From the NCBI GenBank assembly GCA_019722365.1, contig JADFUC010000844.1, forward strand, positions 1-64,000: a stretch of 64,000 bases of DNA, in the 5' to 3' direction. Under the pieces are notes generated by a model. The model was not told where the DNA came from. It saw only the letters and a program-made list of their open reading frames with translations, and ran no database searches. Below are positions 35,300 to 53,785 of this stretch, piece after piece. The position numbers and the translations under genes were made by a program. How positions within the stretch are numbered: the stretch's first letter is position 1; every line of letters begins with the position of its first letter. The DNA is from Lithospermum erythrorhizon. Its lineage: Eukaryota > Streptophyta > Magnoliopsida > Boraginales > Boraginaceae.

Positions 35300-37880
35300 T
35301 TAAAATTACAAATTTTAAATGAATAGAGTATGAACAAAAATATTTAAAATTGGGTCATATAAAAAATCAAAAACTTAAAATAAATGAAGTTTCCAAACTA
35401 GTAAAAACTAACTATTTGGTTTCCTTGATCCATTCAAGGAGAATGTAACATCTAATACTATCACCTAGAGTAAATAATTGTAACTACAAAATAAATTTTC
35501 AATAATCTGAATAAAAACTAACTATTTGGTTTTCTTGGATGAAATTTTCAATCAATTTTCTAAGGTATTTATCACCCAAAGTAAATGATTGTGACTGTAA
35601 AAATAAATTTATCCTCCATGTAATACCCTCCGGTTAATATCTTATAAACCAATGAAATCTAATTGGAACTGATTCACTTACTACTGAAACCAATGCTAGT
35701 AGGTAAAATATAGAGGGGTCCCAATTATTTATCTTCCATCACTTTTCATTTCTTTGCACTTGAATCTCATTTTTCTGTTGGATGAATAGTGAAACATGCA
35801 AGAGAGTGAATAAAAATCTCATCTAGGTTCATGTGAATTTGATAGTATTGTTGTTTCGAGAAGCTTAAAAGTTCAAAGAGATTTCGTTTTTGAAGTTAAC
35901 TTAAGCTGTCTGACAGAAGTTGGAGGATGTGGGACAAAGCATCTATTACCGGGAAGAATTTTGGGAGCATTTCAAAATTGATATGCCTTGAAAAATATTG
36001 GTCTGTAAAAATTGTAAGTATTTTAATATAAAAAAATTTTGTCCACACCATATATATATGTAATAAGAATATTGCAACAATAATTGTATAATAATTTGAC
36101 TTAGAATTGAGCTACTGTTAAAAATAACAATAATAATTACCTCATTGTTTGTCGAAAATAATCAGATAATTGGTGTAGTAGATTATTTTGAGACAACGTT
36201 ACCATATCCCAAATTGTTTGCCGCTGAGGTTGACTTTGTCCACAAGCCTATTGATTAAATGTCCAATACTTAAAAATATAATAAAAATTAAATTACAAAT
36301 TTTAAATTAATAGAGCATGAACAAAAATAATAAAAATTGGGCCATATAAAAATAAAAAACTTAAAATAAATGAAGTTTTCAAACTAGTAAGAATTAACCA
36401 TTTGGTTTTCTTGGTCCATTCAAGGAGAATGTAAGTTCTAATACTATCACCTAGCGTAAATAATTGTGACTCCAAAAGTAAATTTTCAATAATCTGTGTA
36501 AAAACTAACTATTTGGTTTCCTTGGATGAAATTTCAATCAATTTTCTGAGGTATTTATCACCCAGAGTAAATGATTGTGATTGCAAAAGTAAATTTTTAT
36601 CCTCTATGTAATATCTTCGGGTAATATCTTATAAATCAATGGAATCTAATTGGCGATTCAGCGGCTAACTATTGAGGCGTCGCGTTGGTATGTAAGGCTT
36701 TCGGGGTGAATTAATAAGGTCGCAGAACTTGTCAATGCGATTGATTTTTTAGTATGGATTAACGTGGTATCCAGTCGGCTTGTTGTTAAGAGGCTGCGTG
36801 TAAACGTATATGTGGATCGGAGTTACACGTGCGAGGTTTGAGGCTTGGTCACGTTAGTTGATAGCCAAGGCCGGCAGATTGAAGACTAATAAGATGCGAG
36901 TTTAAATCCCATACCAGGTGGACTTTGGTAACATGGGCCTCATTGAATTAACAACGTCTTTGAGAAACCAATACTTGTTGGCAAAATATAGAGGGGTCCC
37001 AATTATTTATCTTCCATCACTTTTCATTTCTTTGCACTTCAAGCTCTTTCTTTTGTTGGATGAATAATGAAACATGCAAGAAAGTGAATAAAAATCTCAT
37101 CTAGGTTCTTGTGAATTTGGTAGTATTATTGTTTCGAGAAGCTTGAAAAGTTCAACGAAATTTCGTTTTTGAAGTTAACTTACGTTGTCTGAAAGAGTTG
37201 GAGGATGTAGGACAAAACATCTATTGCTGGGAAGAATTTTAGGAGCATTCCGAAATTGATATGCCTTGAAAAATATTGGCCGGTAAGAAATTGTAAGTAT
37301 TTTAATATCAATAATTTTTGTATATATATGTAATAAGAATATTGCAACTACCATTGTATAATAATTTGACTTAGAATTGTGCTATTGTTAACAATAACAA
37401 TGGCCTCATTATTTGTCGAAAATGATCAGATAATTGGTATAGTAAATTATTTTGAGATAACTTTACCACATCCCAAATTCTTTGCCGCTGAGGTTGACAT
37501 TGTCCACAAGCTTATTGATTAAATGTCCAACACTTAAAAATGTAACAAAAATTAAATTACAAATTTTAAATGAATAGAGTATGAACAAAAATATTAAAAA
37601 TTGGGCCATATAAAAATAAAAAATTTAAAATAAATGAAGTTTCCAAACTAGTAAAAGCTAACCATTTGATTTCCTTGGTCCATTCAAGGAGAGTGTATGC
37701 TCTAATACTATCACCTAAAGTAAATAATTGTGACTGCAAAAGTAAATTTTCAATAATCTAAGTAAAAACTAACTATTTGATTTCCTAGGATGAAATTTTC
37801 AATCAATCTTCTAAGATATTTATCACCCAGAGTAAATGATTGTGACTGCATAAGTAAATTTTTATCCTTTATGTAATATT
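35300..37880. repeat. Tandem repeat of about 1 kb, nearly three copies
   Basis: The same non-coding unit recurs in direct orientation. Copy A is about 35300-36290, copy B about 36290-37553 (lengthened by an insertion), and copy C about 37553-37880 (truncated). Landmarks in each copy are ATTACAAATTTTAAAT, AATAGAG(T/C)ATGAAC, CATTCAAGGAGA and ATCAATCTTCTAAG-like text. Copies A and B also share GAGGGGTCCCAATTATTTAT. Without the insert, the spacing is about 960-990 bp. No reading frame is conserved between copies. Confidence 0.85.
36678..36960. mobile_element. Insertion within the second 1-kb repeat copy
   Basis: About 280 bp present in copy B but absent from copy A. The flanks AATCTAATTGG and GAAACCAAT correspond to contiguous text in A. 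The insert has higher GC. It contains a possible tRNA-type B box (GAGTTTAAATCCC, about 36900) about 40 bp after TAGCCAAGGCCGG, so it may be SINE-related. No poly-A/T tail or clear target duplication was seen. Confidence 0.5.
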
Positions 37881-37881
37881 C

Positions 37882-38210
37882 TCGACTATTTAAGAAGGTC
37901 TCCCAATCCGATTGAACCTATTAACCAACTAATTATCCGCTCGAATTCGACTATTTGAAAAGGTCACCCAATTTAATTGAACCTATTAACCGACCAGATA
38001 TAACCCGCTCGAACTCTACTATTTAAGAAGAGTCACCTAATTCGATTGAACCTATCAACCAACTAGATTACCCGCATGAACTTGACACTTTAAGGTCGCT
38101 CAATTCGGTTGAAGCTATTAACCGACTAGATGTTACCCGCTCGAACTCAACTATTTAACAAGTGACGCCATTCAACCGAACCAATTAACTCACTAGTTAT
38201 CCGCTCGAAC
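37882..38210. repeat. Five tandem 64-68 bp repeats
   Basis: Units start at about 37882, 37947, 38015, 38082 and 38147. Each carries CGACTATTTAA-like text, a CCAATTCGATTGAACCTATT-like core and a CCGCTCGAACTCGA-like end. They begin right after the truncated third 1-kb repeat and end about 80 bp before the adenylate kinase TATA box. Confidence 0.85.
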
Positions 38211-38291
38211 TCGACTCATTATCATCCTTGTCCTTACCAACCATCATTCTCAAATCCAACCACCTTAAATTGACACCCATTGTTCCTCACA

Positions 38292-38300
38292 TATATATAG
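38292..38300 (+). promoter_or_regulatory. Probable TATA box of the adenylate kinase gene
   Basis: TATATATAG lies 60 bp before the ATG at 38360, a usual plant distance allowing a short leader. Confidence 0.45.
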
Positions 38301-38359
38301 ACATTGGTTCTTTCACCAAACTCTCTCATCTAATCTCTCAACCAATTTCGGACAACAAC

Positions 38360-42809
<4,450 letters not shown>

Positions 42810-44939
42810 CAGGATACTTGCTGTTCTCAATAGCAGAGTTATGTGGTAATTAATACATAGTCACCAGCAAACATTGAGGCTTTCTTTTTCCCAATTTTCT
42901 GTAGCTTCTGGTTAAATCAGAAGAAACTCTTGAAAGAGATTATATTGTCATCCTCTCTTAAACTGCATCTCTTTTCAAGATTTTGATTGTCTTGTGTGGT
43001 GGATTTTCTATAATCCTAGCCAGGAAAAAGTATAACAGACAGTGTTCTAATAATAATTGGATTATATTACAATTCACTTTTGACATTGTTATTTGACAAA
43101 ACTGCAATAATTTAGATTTTAGTTCTTTATTTACTTTCTTTTTTAAGAATATGCAGGCCTTCGGTGTGTATATGCATGGCATAAAAATATTTTGCTCCCA
43201 TCGGGATTCCGAGTCGAATTGGGTATATACATATAAGATCAAGTCGATCTTTATTTTCATGGCTTGATGTCGAGTCAAACCGACTATACAAAAAGATCGA
43301 GTTGAACTCAACGAAACTAAATTTCGTCCGGTTTAGTTGTTCAAAAGACCACACGCGAAAAGGATTTATGATTATTTAGGATTAACTTAGTGGTCACAAG
43401 ACATTAAAACAAATAGTTGTTCAAAAGATCACACGTAAAAAGGATCCATGATTATTTATGATTAACTTAGTGGTCACAATATGTTAAAACAAATAGTTGT
43501 TCAAAAGACCACACGCAAAAAAAATCCATGATTATTTAGGATTAGTTTAGTGGTTAGAAGACGTTAAAACAAAATGAGTAGTTGGAAATGGTCACCAAAC
43601 GGGCACGCCACCCGAGTACTAATGATAGCCTTTACGTCCAAATTGGACAACTCTGATTTCAGTATCCAATGTGTGTCTCAAGTTACAAGTTTACAACAGT
43701 TAATTCAGAACCTTGATGCAAGCCTGCACCAAGTCATTGGGAAAAGTAGTTTGTTATTTCCTACTTTGCAGGATAGTTTACATTGAAATAAAGTTGTTAT
43801 CGAGCTATTAGATTGTTTCCATTAATTACGTACTCTTATGCTTTCTGTTGAGTCTTTTTTTGTAACAATCTTAATTGGCTATATAATAAGCCAATAGCTA
43901 ATGAAATAAAGATGAAGTTTGTCATTCATTTTAGCTCATCTGTTTGATGCTTTTCTTTGAGTGTTATTGAATTTGAGCTCTCATCTCTAACAACTCAGTA
44001 GCAGCCACCATCAACTCCAAACCCAAACCAACATTGTTGAAACAAATGGAAAAATCGGATTCGGAGTATCGGCCATGCAAGGCATCGCTTGTGATGCATC
44101 GTTTTATATTCGTCCAGTTCTGAAATATAACCATCCATATCCCCTTACGTCAATTCCACGAGCCTCTTATCCATTCTCATTAAATCACTACTGAAGAACA
44201 AATCCAAATAAAAAACTCATATTAGTGGTGGTGCCACTGGTGGGTGAGGAGGTAGGGGGTTCTTGAACAAGAAAAGGGATGAGATTTTTTAATTTTATTT
44301 TTAATTAATATTCTGTATTTTTTATTTAAAAGATACCCATTATATTATTTATATCAAAATTATTCCAAAAAATTAATTTTAGGTATGGTTCCCAACTGTC
44401 CCATAACTATATACAAGTGAGTACTAAATAATAAATTAATAATGTTGGCGTAACGGACCAATCAACACTCATCACTCCTCCAGCATAGGATGAGTTGTTA
44501 GGATAGGTCATCGCTCCACTGGTATTTGTTCAATTACAGATCCAAATTTTATCCTATTTTCCCATTTTTATTTTCCTTTTTTACATCAAACTACAGTACT
44601 CTTCCTTTCTTATTTTATTTTACTTCTTTTTAATACAAATAAACTCTAGGTTGGGACTAACAATACCTTAATATCAAACTACTAAACGACGTCTGATAGC
44701 TAAATTGATTCTTAGTCACACTCTTAACGTAGCTGTGTCCGATATTATAAGTCAATATCTGCGATACTATAATACTTCCACATATATAAAATTATATGAG
44801 TCGATTCGAATCCAAGATTGAATAACTTCTATTCGATTACTAATGGAACCAAACACGTATGGATTATTTTTATTTTTGCACCCACTTCTTGGTTTCATAT
44901 TAATAAGAAAACCTGTTTATTTGTAAGCAAGATAAAAAA
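42810..44939. other. Intergenic between adenylate kinase and urease
   Basis: Probable adenylate kinase 3' UTR for the first few hundred bases, then the three-copy 80-bp repeat, then AT-rich sequence with the urease promoter. I see no clear TATA box close to 44940. No further gene is recognised. Confidence 0.5.
43334..43573. repeat. Three tandem 80-bp repeats
   Basis: TAGTTGTTCAAAAGA begins each unit at 43334, 43414 and 43494, giving an exact 80-bp period. Each unit also has CCATGATTATTTA and TTAGTGGT text. Copies are about 90% alike by eye, so the array is young. Confidence 0.9.
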
Positions 44940-47900
44940 ATGAAGTTGGCACCAAGAGAAATGGAGAAGTTGATGTTACATAACGCTGGACACTTGGCAC
45001 AGAAGCGACTAGCTCGTGGTCAACGCCTTAATTATCCTGAAGCTGTTGCTCTTATTGCTTCTCAGGTTCTTTCTTTACGTATTTCTAGTATTTCTTTTCT
45101 TAACGGGTGATCCGTAATCGCTAATCAACTGTCGGGTTGATTATAAGCAGACTGCTTACTTAATAGTGTAGCAATTCTGAAATACCTTAAATTTTTAATA
45201 ATGGTATTCTTAAATAATTACGTATTCTATTCCAAATAGTATGGAATGTTCCCTCAAGTAATGTAAAAGATTATTAAAAAGCACGGTTGCTACTTTTCAT
45301 TTGAAGTTTGGTAATTCAATAAATATTTTTTATTTATGTTTACTAAATATCTTGCTGAAAATATAAATAATAAAAATCGTTTAATCTTATATTTTTTATG
45401 AATATTATATGTAAGCAAAATATAACATTCAGCTTGTTGAAAAAGGCAAAAAGTCGAAGATGGAGAGTATCATAATTTATGAATAATGGTATTTTCTAGT
45501 AATATTTGGTATCGCCAATTCATGATATTGATATGCGATTAGAAATCACGAGAAGAAATAAGCTCTTGACCTTGACAACAGAGTAGCCTTAGAGGAGTAA
45601 TATTGGACTATCATAATTTATCAATAATAGTATTTTTATTTATCTCCATCCATGAAAAATCATCTTCTATATTTGACATATTCAATGGGTGAAGGATTGA
45701 AACTGTTAAAAGTCCGTGAGAGTCCATAACCTTATAAATGACATCCTATTATGCTTTGACATATTCAATACCTTCTAACAAGTGAAACCTGAGTTTCGGA
45801 TGATTCACGTGGCAGGGGTCAGCGGGATTGACTCTTGATAAAAGCTTGAATGAGAGAAGTTGGGCGTTATTGAAATGTAGAGTTGTCTTTGTCTAATGTG
45901 GTCCTGGTAATGTTAAAATTTGCTAGATTTTGGAGTTTGTGCATGATGGCGAGAAGTCTGTAGCAGAACTGATGGATATTGGGAGGCAATTATTAGGAAG
46001 GTATCAGTATTTTGGTTTAAATTTTATTTTTGTTCAATTAACAATTTCATGGGTAATGAACCTCTTGATATCTGAAACTCATTTCTTGAAAGCCACAAGA
46101 GTAAATTAATTAGAAATCATTCAAAGGTTAGATACGGGTCAATTGCTCTTTCTTTCTCTCTCTTCAAATGGATTTGAAGTCTTTGATCTCGCATCGGCTT
46201 TTGTCACGTTGATAAAATTGAAATGGCAGTTGATGTCTGATGTGGGGAGGTTATCAGAGATGTCTTATCGAAGACAGTCATGCTTGGCCCAAATACCTGA
46301 CATGAAGCTAGCACATGACTTTGAATTGACGCTCGCGTCTCTCGATACTTCATAAGATGAATGGTGACCAAATACCTAGGATTGTATTCATGAGGCAAAC
46401 CCTGATACCGGTAAATACCTACCAAAAGTATTGGTAGCTTGAATCAATGTACAAGACACAACATAAAATGGATGGGCCCTTGGCGGGATTCTAGAACCAT
46501 ACTAGATGGACACAAACATCGGATTTTAGAAGCCTTACATTTAGGCCGGAATTACCATCTAAACAAATTATAAATAGGGTTACTATTGATTTATTAAAGT
46601 ATAATATATTTGTTTTTATTTCATTATATAATTCAATATTATTTTCATTATATAATATTAAACTTTACATTTTATTCAGAAGATTTAATGACATTTTATT
46701 TAAGAGATTTAATTGCTGAAGTCGTAAAAGGAAGATAGTTGTAATTTTTTCACCTTCCGGAAATGCTGAGATAAGTGCGTGAATGAGGAGTTGTTGAAAT
46801 CGGAGCTACTGTATGGGGTGCTTGTTTCTATTTCATCTCTATCTTTTTATTTTTAATTATGACAGATATTTTGTTTTGGGTTTGTCATAAAAATTTGTGG
46901 ATACTCTTGTAATGCTGCAGAAACAATTTATGCACAACTATAATATTATTATATGCATTATTGTTGTTTCATCGGATGTAACAACACCAATAATAAACAA
47001 ATTTGACTTTTTAGTGAAATATGGTTGCATTCTAGTGGTTGCCACATCCATGGTGACATTCAGGCCATTATTCAGAGTTTTTTACTAGGCATGTAAGCTA
47101 ATGATGGCATAAATGTCGCCATGTATGTCGCAACCACCGGAATGAAAAGAGTCATATTTGCTTATCATCGGTATTGTTACATTTGATGGCAACATCACTA
47201 CTGTAGTTAATAATGTTACAGTTGCAGAATTATTGTGAAGTATTGGCATTCTATCCACAAATATTTATGATTAACTCCAAGCAAAAATATTTCTCGCAAT
47301 TAAACATAAACAAACTAGATATTCAATAGCAACATACATCACATTGATCAGCTCCGGTTTCATGCATTGGTTTTTTCCTTTTCCTTCACAGGTTGGGAAC
47401 AAGGGAATTAATAAGTTTTTTCGGTATTATGAGCGTCTCGTAGAATGTAATGCTACCAGAGTAAACTTGAGAGTTGACCACCTATGTGCTCTATGACAAT
47501 GAGAATGAATTTCTTAGACCAATATGTTTTGCTGCTATTGCTTGTATAATGACAAGTCCATGATAATTTTTGCCAAATTATGTTACCTGATACAACTTCG
47601 GTTGAATTGTATACCAATAGGCGACAGGTGCTTCCTACTGTTCCACACCTCTTGTATACTGTTCAGGTACTACTGCATTGAATTTTGGTATGCCATATAT
47701 TATACTGGAAAGCAGAATCAGAAATGTAATCACATGTGAATTAAAAATGGTCTTATGGATCTTTGAGTAGGTTGAAGGGACATTTCCTGATGGGACAAAG
47801 TTAATAACTGTCCATGAACCAATCACTTGTGAAAATGGCAATCTTGAGCTAGCTTTACATGGTTCTTTTCTTCCAGGTGAATGGTAGTCGTTCTGCATAT

Positions 47901-50900
47901 TTTTCTAGGTAGTCTTTTTATGGATTGACTTAGTTTTTACTGTGCAAATAATTGTTTACAAGTCCTCTAAGCAACATCGATTTCTCATATCCGTATAAAT
48001 ATACTGGACAATATAATATATATATGCGTATATATAGGCATGCAAATAATTTTAGGTTTGAAGTTTGATCGAGTAAGGAAACATATTTTTTAGCTGAGCT
48101 CTATCTTGAATTTACATATTTGAAATCAATTTATGTACTCTTGCAGTCTATATGTTTTACATTTGTTTTGCAAAGTACAAAATTAGAATATTTTTCAAAT
48201 CTTTTAACACATTCCATGACTATTTTGTGCTCCCTTCTTTTGGCATATGGTCATGAAATATTTTTTGTACTACAGTCCCTCAGTTGGATAGGTTTCCACC
48301 TCTAGAAGATGGTGTGATTCCTGGAGAACTACGCTGTCAAGGTGGACTTATTATCCTTAATTCTGGAAGGAAAGCAGTAACTCTTAAAGTCACCAACACT
48401 AGAGACAGACCAATCCAGGTGCCTTCATTTCTCTGTAGATTCTCTACTCTAGTATATTTGTGCTAAAGCCCAAGATAAACTTGAAAAAGGAAAAATTGTA
48501 GCAGACTTAATCCTGAACTTGTCAGATGTAGTTTAGTGGATTCAGATTTCAATGTTCGATTAAATTGTAATTTCATTTGCAAAACTAAGTAATTGGAATG
48601 CCATCTGGAATTGTTCGGATATGCACTTAGCAGATGAGAACTTTTCCATATTGGTTTTCATGACATGATGAGCCCTTATTACTTTCCCTTCCATTTGCAA
48701 TATGCTGAAAGAGTGGGACCTTCTTTCTGTTTTAAATGGTCATCTACTTTAGAAGTTCTATAAAAATCCAGAATCCGTACTATATATTTAGGTGAAATTG
48801 CTAGTTGCCATTCTGAATGGATAGAATCTAATGCTTATTGTTCCATTTCCAAAAAGTATAAATTACTTAGGTTGTCTTTCCTTGGAATCGTCTAGGTGGG
48901 CAGCCACTACCACTTTATTGAGGTGAATCCGTCTTTGGCGTTTGATAGAAGAAAGTCATATGGTATGCGTCTCAATATACCGGCAGGGACAGCAACACGA
49001 TTCGAGGTTCGTTATTCAGACTTCAACGTGGTTTGCTTTAAAAATTATTTAAGCAACATTTTATGTTAGTGCATCTTAATGTATATTTATATTTAGCCAT
49101 TGCTCTACTTTAGTTATTGAACACCATTTGTTTACTCTGTAGAAATGGTACCTTATTTCTTCTTGATCATCTCATCTATGCCCCATATTTTACTTATGTT
49201 CTCTGTGTGTCAAGATTCATAATAAGCAAAATTCTTTTTTTCCAGCCGGGTGATACTAAAACTGTTACTCTGGTCAGCATTGGTGGTAATAAAGTTATCA
49301 GGGGAGGAAATGGGATTTGTGATGGCCCTGTTGGTGATTCGAACTTACAAACCGTAATGAATACTGTTCATGAGAGAGATTTTGGAACTATGGATACTAC
49401 GAATTCCAGGTCAGAGAAGTAGTAAATTTTCACAGGATATTGTTTCTTGTGCAATTCATGTTCTTTGATTTGAAGTCTAAACGATGTTAAATTTCTTAGT
49501 CAGACTTATCTATCTTGCTATCTAAGTATATATGTGCTTGACATGGTGCTACTTCTACAGTGAAGGCTTTGTTGAAGCTGGATCTCCACTTTGTTGTTCA
49601 ATGAGTCGAGAGAGCTATGCTAATATGTATGGTCCCACCACTGGGGACAAAATTCGGCTTGGCGACACCGACTTATTTGCAGAAATTGAAAATGATTTTG
49701 CTGTTTATGGTGATGAATGTGTATTTGGTGGTGGAAAAGTTCTGAGAGAAGGAATGGGACAAGCGAGTGGGTATCAGGCATCTCTCTGCTTGGATACTGT
49801 TATAACAAATGCTGTAGTAATTGATTATACTGGAATCTTCAAGGCTGACATTGGGATTAAAGATGGAGTCATAGTTTCTATTGGTAAATCTGGAAATCCG
49901 GATGTTATGAATGGGGTATTGAATGACATGATTATTGGTGTAAGTTGAGATTCCAAAGACAATAGAAGTTATCTACATGTAGGCATGCAGCATCATACCT
50001 GTAGTAACTTTATCTGTTTGTATCAGGTGAACACCGAAGTAATCGCAGGAGAAGGTATGATCATAACTGCAGGGGGTGTAGATTGTCATGTGCATTTCAT
50101 ATGTCCCCAATTGGCATATGAATCTATATCAAGTGGTGAGATTTTCTACAAATGCTATACCTTGTCGGTTCCCACCTTATTTCTCCCTCCGGTTGCGACT
50201 CTCGCTGGATTTTAATGCGAAGATGTAAATGACAGGACATGAAATTTGAGTTCAGATACCAAATGAGTCCCCACTGTCCCACATAGTTGCTTACTAGGTA
50301 TGAGTCAATTTCTGATCCACCAACTAGACTATAGACCACCACAATATTTGGTATGAAGTAAAACTTCAGGGCCATCTCTGCATAATCTGGGTGGGTATAT
50401 TAACGGTAGTCATGACAACTCTTTGGGTCCAAAAATTGCCAGAGTAGGGAAGCAAGACATTATATAAATGATACATTACTGTTTGTCTTTGACCATTGCA
50501 GGTATCACGACATTGGTAGGAGGCGGTACAGGACCTGCTGATGGGACACGTGCAACTACTTGTACACCAGCACCACAACACATGAAACTAATGTTGCAGT
50601 CGACTGACGGAATGCCTTTAAATTTTGGTTTTACTGGAAAAGTATGCTTTACCTAGCTGAGAATTGTCAGCATTCATCTTCAATTTAACAATGCTTTTTT
50701 TATGTCTGCAGAAATGTTAACCTTGATCTGAATCTGCATTTCTGAGATGACTCAATTCCATCTATCTCCAGGGAAATAGTGCCAAGCCAGATGGCCTACA
50801 TGAAATAATTAAGGCTGGAGCAATGGGACTGAAGCTTCATGAGGACTGGGGATCAACACCTGCGGCGATAGATAATTGCTTGACAGTTGCCGAGCAGTAT

Positions 50901-53785
50901 GATATTCAGGTAGATGTCTATGCTACTGTTAGATGACACCTTATTTGCTATCATATTTATTGGTTTAATAATGTGAAAATGTCAGGTGAATATTCATACA
51001 GACACCTTGAATGAATCGGGATTTGTGGAGCAAACAATTGCAGCATTTAAAGATAGAACTATTCATACATATCACAGGTTTGGATTCCATACTAATGCTG
51101 CTCCAACACCCCCAACCCAACACAACTCCACCCACACCCCCCTTCCCTGTGCTGCAAGCAGCAATGGAGCTTGAAGTTTTCTATGAGGGTGCAAATATAA
51201 TCTATCCGTGTGAGCAGGAAAAAATTCATATGTTAAGGGTGCGAAAATTACTTTTAAGCAGTATAAATATGAAAAATTAAGGGGTGAGACCCCCTACTAG
51301 TTTGGTTCTTGCTGCAAGTATGCCACCATCTTTAAGGAAATATGGTATGGTAGAGCACCACATGCATAGACATAACTTGAGCATTATAGACATAAATGTT
51401 CTGCAGTGAAGGTGCAGGTGGTGGTCATGCTCCAGATATAATTAAAGTGTGTGGTGTGAAAAATGTCATTCCCTCATCAACCAATCCAACCCGTCCTTTT
51501 ACTTCCAATACTGTGGACGAGCACCTTGATATGCTGGTTAGAACGATAAACTGAAGTAGAATTCTAAATTTTGAGGTGATAACTATTCTTGATCAATAAC
51601 ATGAATCACAGATGGTCTGCCACCACCTTGATAAAGACATTCCAGAAGATGTCTCTTTTGCTGAATCACGCATTCGGGCAGAGACAATAGCAGCGGAGGA
51701 TCTTCTGCATGATATGGGGGCAATTAGTATTATATCATCTGATTCCCAAGCTATGGGCCGCATAGGGGAGGTAACTTATCATTCTTGTGAACCTCCTGAT
51801 GGATATGCACCAGGACTCATGTTGTGCTTCAGTTGAAGTGCATTTACAACGTCAGTCCTGATACATTATATAAATTAATGATAAACCAACTTTAAAGTTA
51901 TGAAGCAATATGAACAGTAGACATCAATATCTCCTCTTCTCTCCTAAAGTAAACAACATTAGATATCGCATGTAGGTAATGTTTCTTTTTTCCCAAGAAG
52001 CTTTCATGAAATGTCAGCAGATTCTCATTTTGGGGGTCATATTTGTGGCTCTGCCTGGGAGTACAGAAGATAGTAATAGCATTGAAACTTCGTCCATTCT
52101 GTACTATTTTAATTCTGACATTCTAGAACTTTGGAACTTTTTGTTGGTAAAGAAAATGGTTAGTTTTGCTAGTTGATTTCTTAAATTAGTTTTATATCAT
52201 ACAATTAATGCAATGTTTTCAATTATATTACATACATTAATTCAAGAAACCATTGGAGATTTCTTCAATGTGAGACTACTCTTTTGACAAATGCTTCTGC
52301 TCCAGGTTATTTGCAGAACGTGGCAAACTGCTCACAAAATGAAGACTCTAAGAGGACCACTGGAGAGTGACTCATTAGATAGTGACAATCTGAGAATTAG
52401 ACGATACATTGCAAAGTACACGATAAATCCTGCAATAGTTTGTGGTTTTTCTCACTTGGTAGGATCCGTAGAGGTAAGATATCTGTATTTGTGTAATAGT
52501 TGAGCAAATAAAAATTCGTAAGTTGATACCACTAGTGTTGGAACCTAAGTTGATACCACTAGTGTTGGAACCTCAAAAAATTTCAGTTGATACCACTATT
52601 ATTAGAATCTTCGAGATAATTGTTTATTAAATTGAAGACCCATCTTAAAGGTTTGAATATAGATGTTGAGTGGGGGAAAACAGTTAAAAGCGATTTACTA
52701 GCATTTTACATAATAATATCACAGAAACCATGAGATTTGGATAGCTCTAATACTCGTGTGTCTGTTGCGCCACAGCAAGGGAAGCTGGCTGATCTTGTTA
52801 TTTGGAAGCCAGCCTTCTTTGGAGTAAAACCAGAAATTGTGATGAAGGGTGGCATGATTGCATGGTCTAACATGGGTGATCCAAATGCCAGCATTCCAAC
52901 TCCAGAACCGGTAATTGATTTCATTTCACCATTTTAATTGATAAGAGACTTCAGTTTGAATTTGAAATGTATCAACTACTAGAAATGAAAAGAAAAAATA
53001 TAAGGGAGGGTAAAGGGAGATCAATAAGGAATGGAGTGCATCAGTGTGGAGATAAAAATTAAAAACTCACATAAAAACATTGTGGATGTAATTGGAGAAG
53101 AGAAAAACAGACTATTTACGTTAGAAGTTAATATGAAAAAAACTGACTATTTATGTTAGAAGTTAAAACTCGCACAATCAGGCACACGGATATTATGGTT
53201 CCATGTTTGCTTGATATCTTTACGACTTTTGATTTGAGCATCAGCTCTAGTTAGAAGACAACCTTATTCATAGTGGTTCTCATTTTTCATGGAAGATGAT
53301 AGTTCCATGCTTGTTTAATATCTTTGCGACTTCTGATACAAGTCATTAGCTCTAGTTAAACGCCAACCTTATTCATTGTGATCGTCGTTTCTCAAGGAAA
53401 CCACTTATTTGTTCTAGGTTATGATGAGGCCTATGTTCGGCGCACTTGGAAAGGCTGGGAGTTCAAATTCAATTGCTTTTGTTAGCAAGGTGAGTACCTT
53501 CTCCGTACATATTCTTGCAATGGTTGGCAACTTGTTAATTGTCGTCGTCGTCATCATAAACAGGCAGCTCTTGATTGTGGAATAAAAGAACTCTACAAGT
53601 TAGACAAGAGAGTAGAAGCAGTGAGTAATGTGAGGAAACTCTCTAAACTTGACATGAAGCTTAATACTGCCCTTCCCTCAATTGAAGTGGATCCTGAGAC
53701 CTATAGAGTCTCAGCTGATGGGGTAGTTCTTGAGTGTCCCCCTGCATCTACAGTTCCTCTTTCAAAGAATTATTTCCTATTTTAG
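44940..53785 (+). CDS. URE: Urease, complete 18-exon gene
   Basis: Exons: 44940-45065, 45927-46000, 47621-47666, 47771-47876, 48276-48418, 48896-49006, 49246-49409, 49561-49939, 50027-50135, 50502-50641, 50772-50909, 50986-51077, 51407-51536, 51612-51770, 52306-52473, 52776-52910, 53418-53489 and 53564-53785. All introns are GT-AG and all phases agree, giving 837 residues, the plant norm. Urease hydrolyses urea to ammonia and carbamate in the cytosol, recycling nitrogen from arginine and ureides. The gamma ([20 protein letters not shown]), beta and alpha regions are fused, as in plants. Nickel-site text is intact: CHVHF (exon 9), the carbamylated Lys in GLKLHEDWG (exon 11), VNIHTD (12), GGGHAPD (13), the flap MVCHHL and SSDSQAMGR (14). 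The C-terminus NYFLF is the family end. Maturation needs UreD/F/G proteins, none encoded here. Intron 2 is longest, at 1.6 kb. Confidence 0.98.
52519..52571. repeat. Short tandem repeat in urease intron 15
   Basis: TAAGTTGATACCACTAGTGT plus TGGAACC occurs twice in a row, with a third degenerate copy (GTTGATACCACTATTATTAG) just after. Confidence 0.8.
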
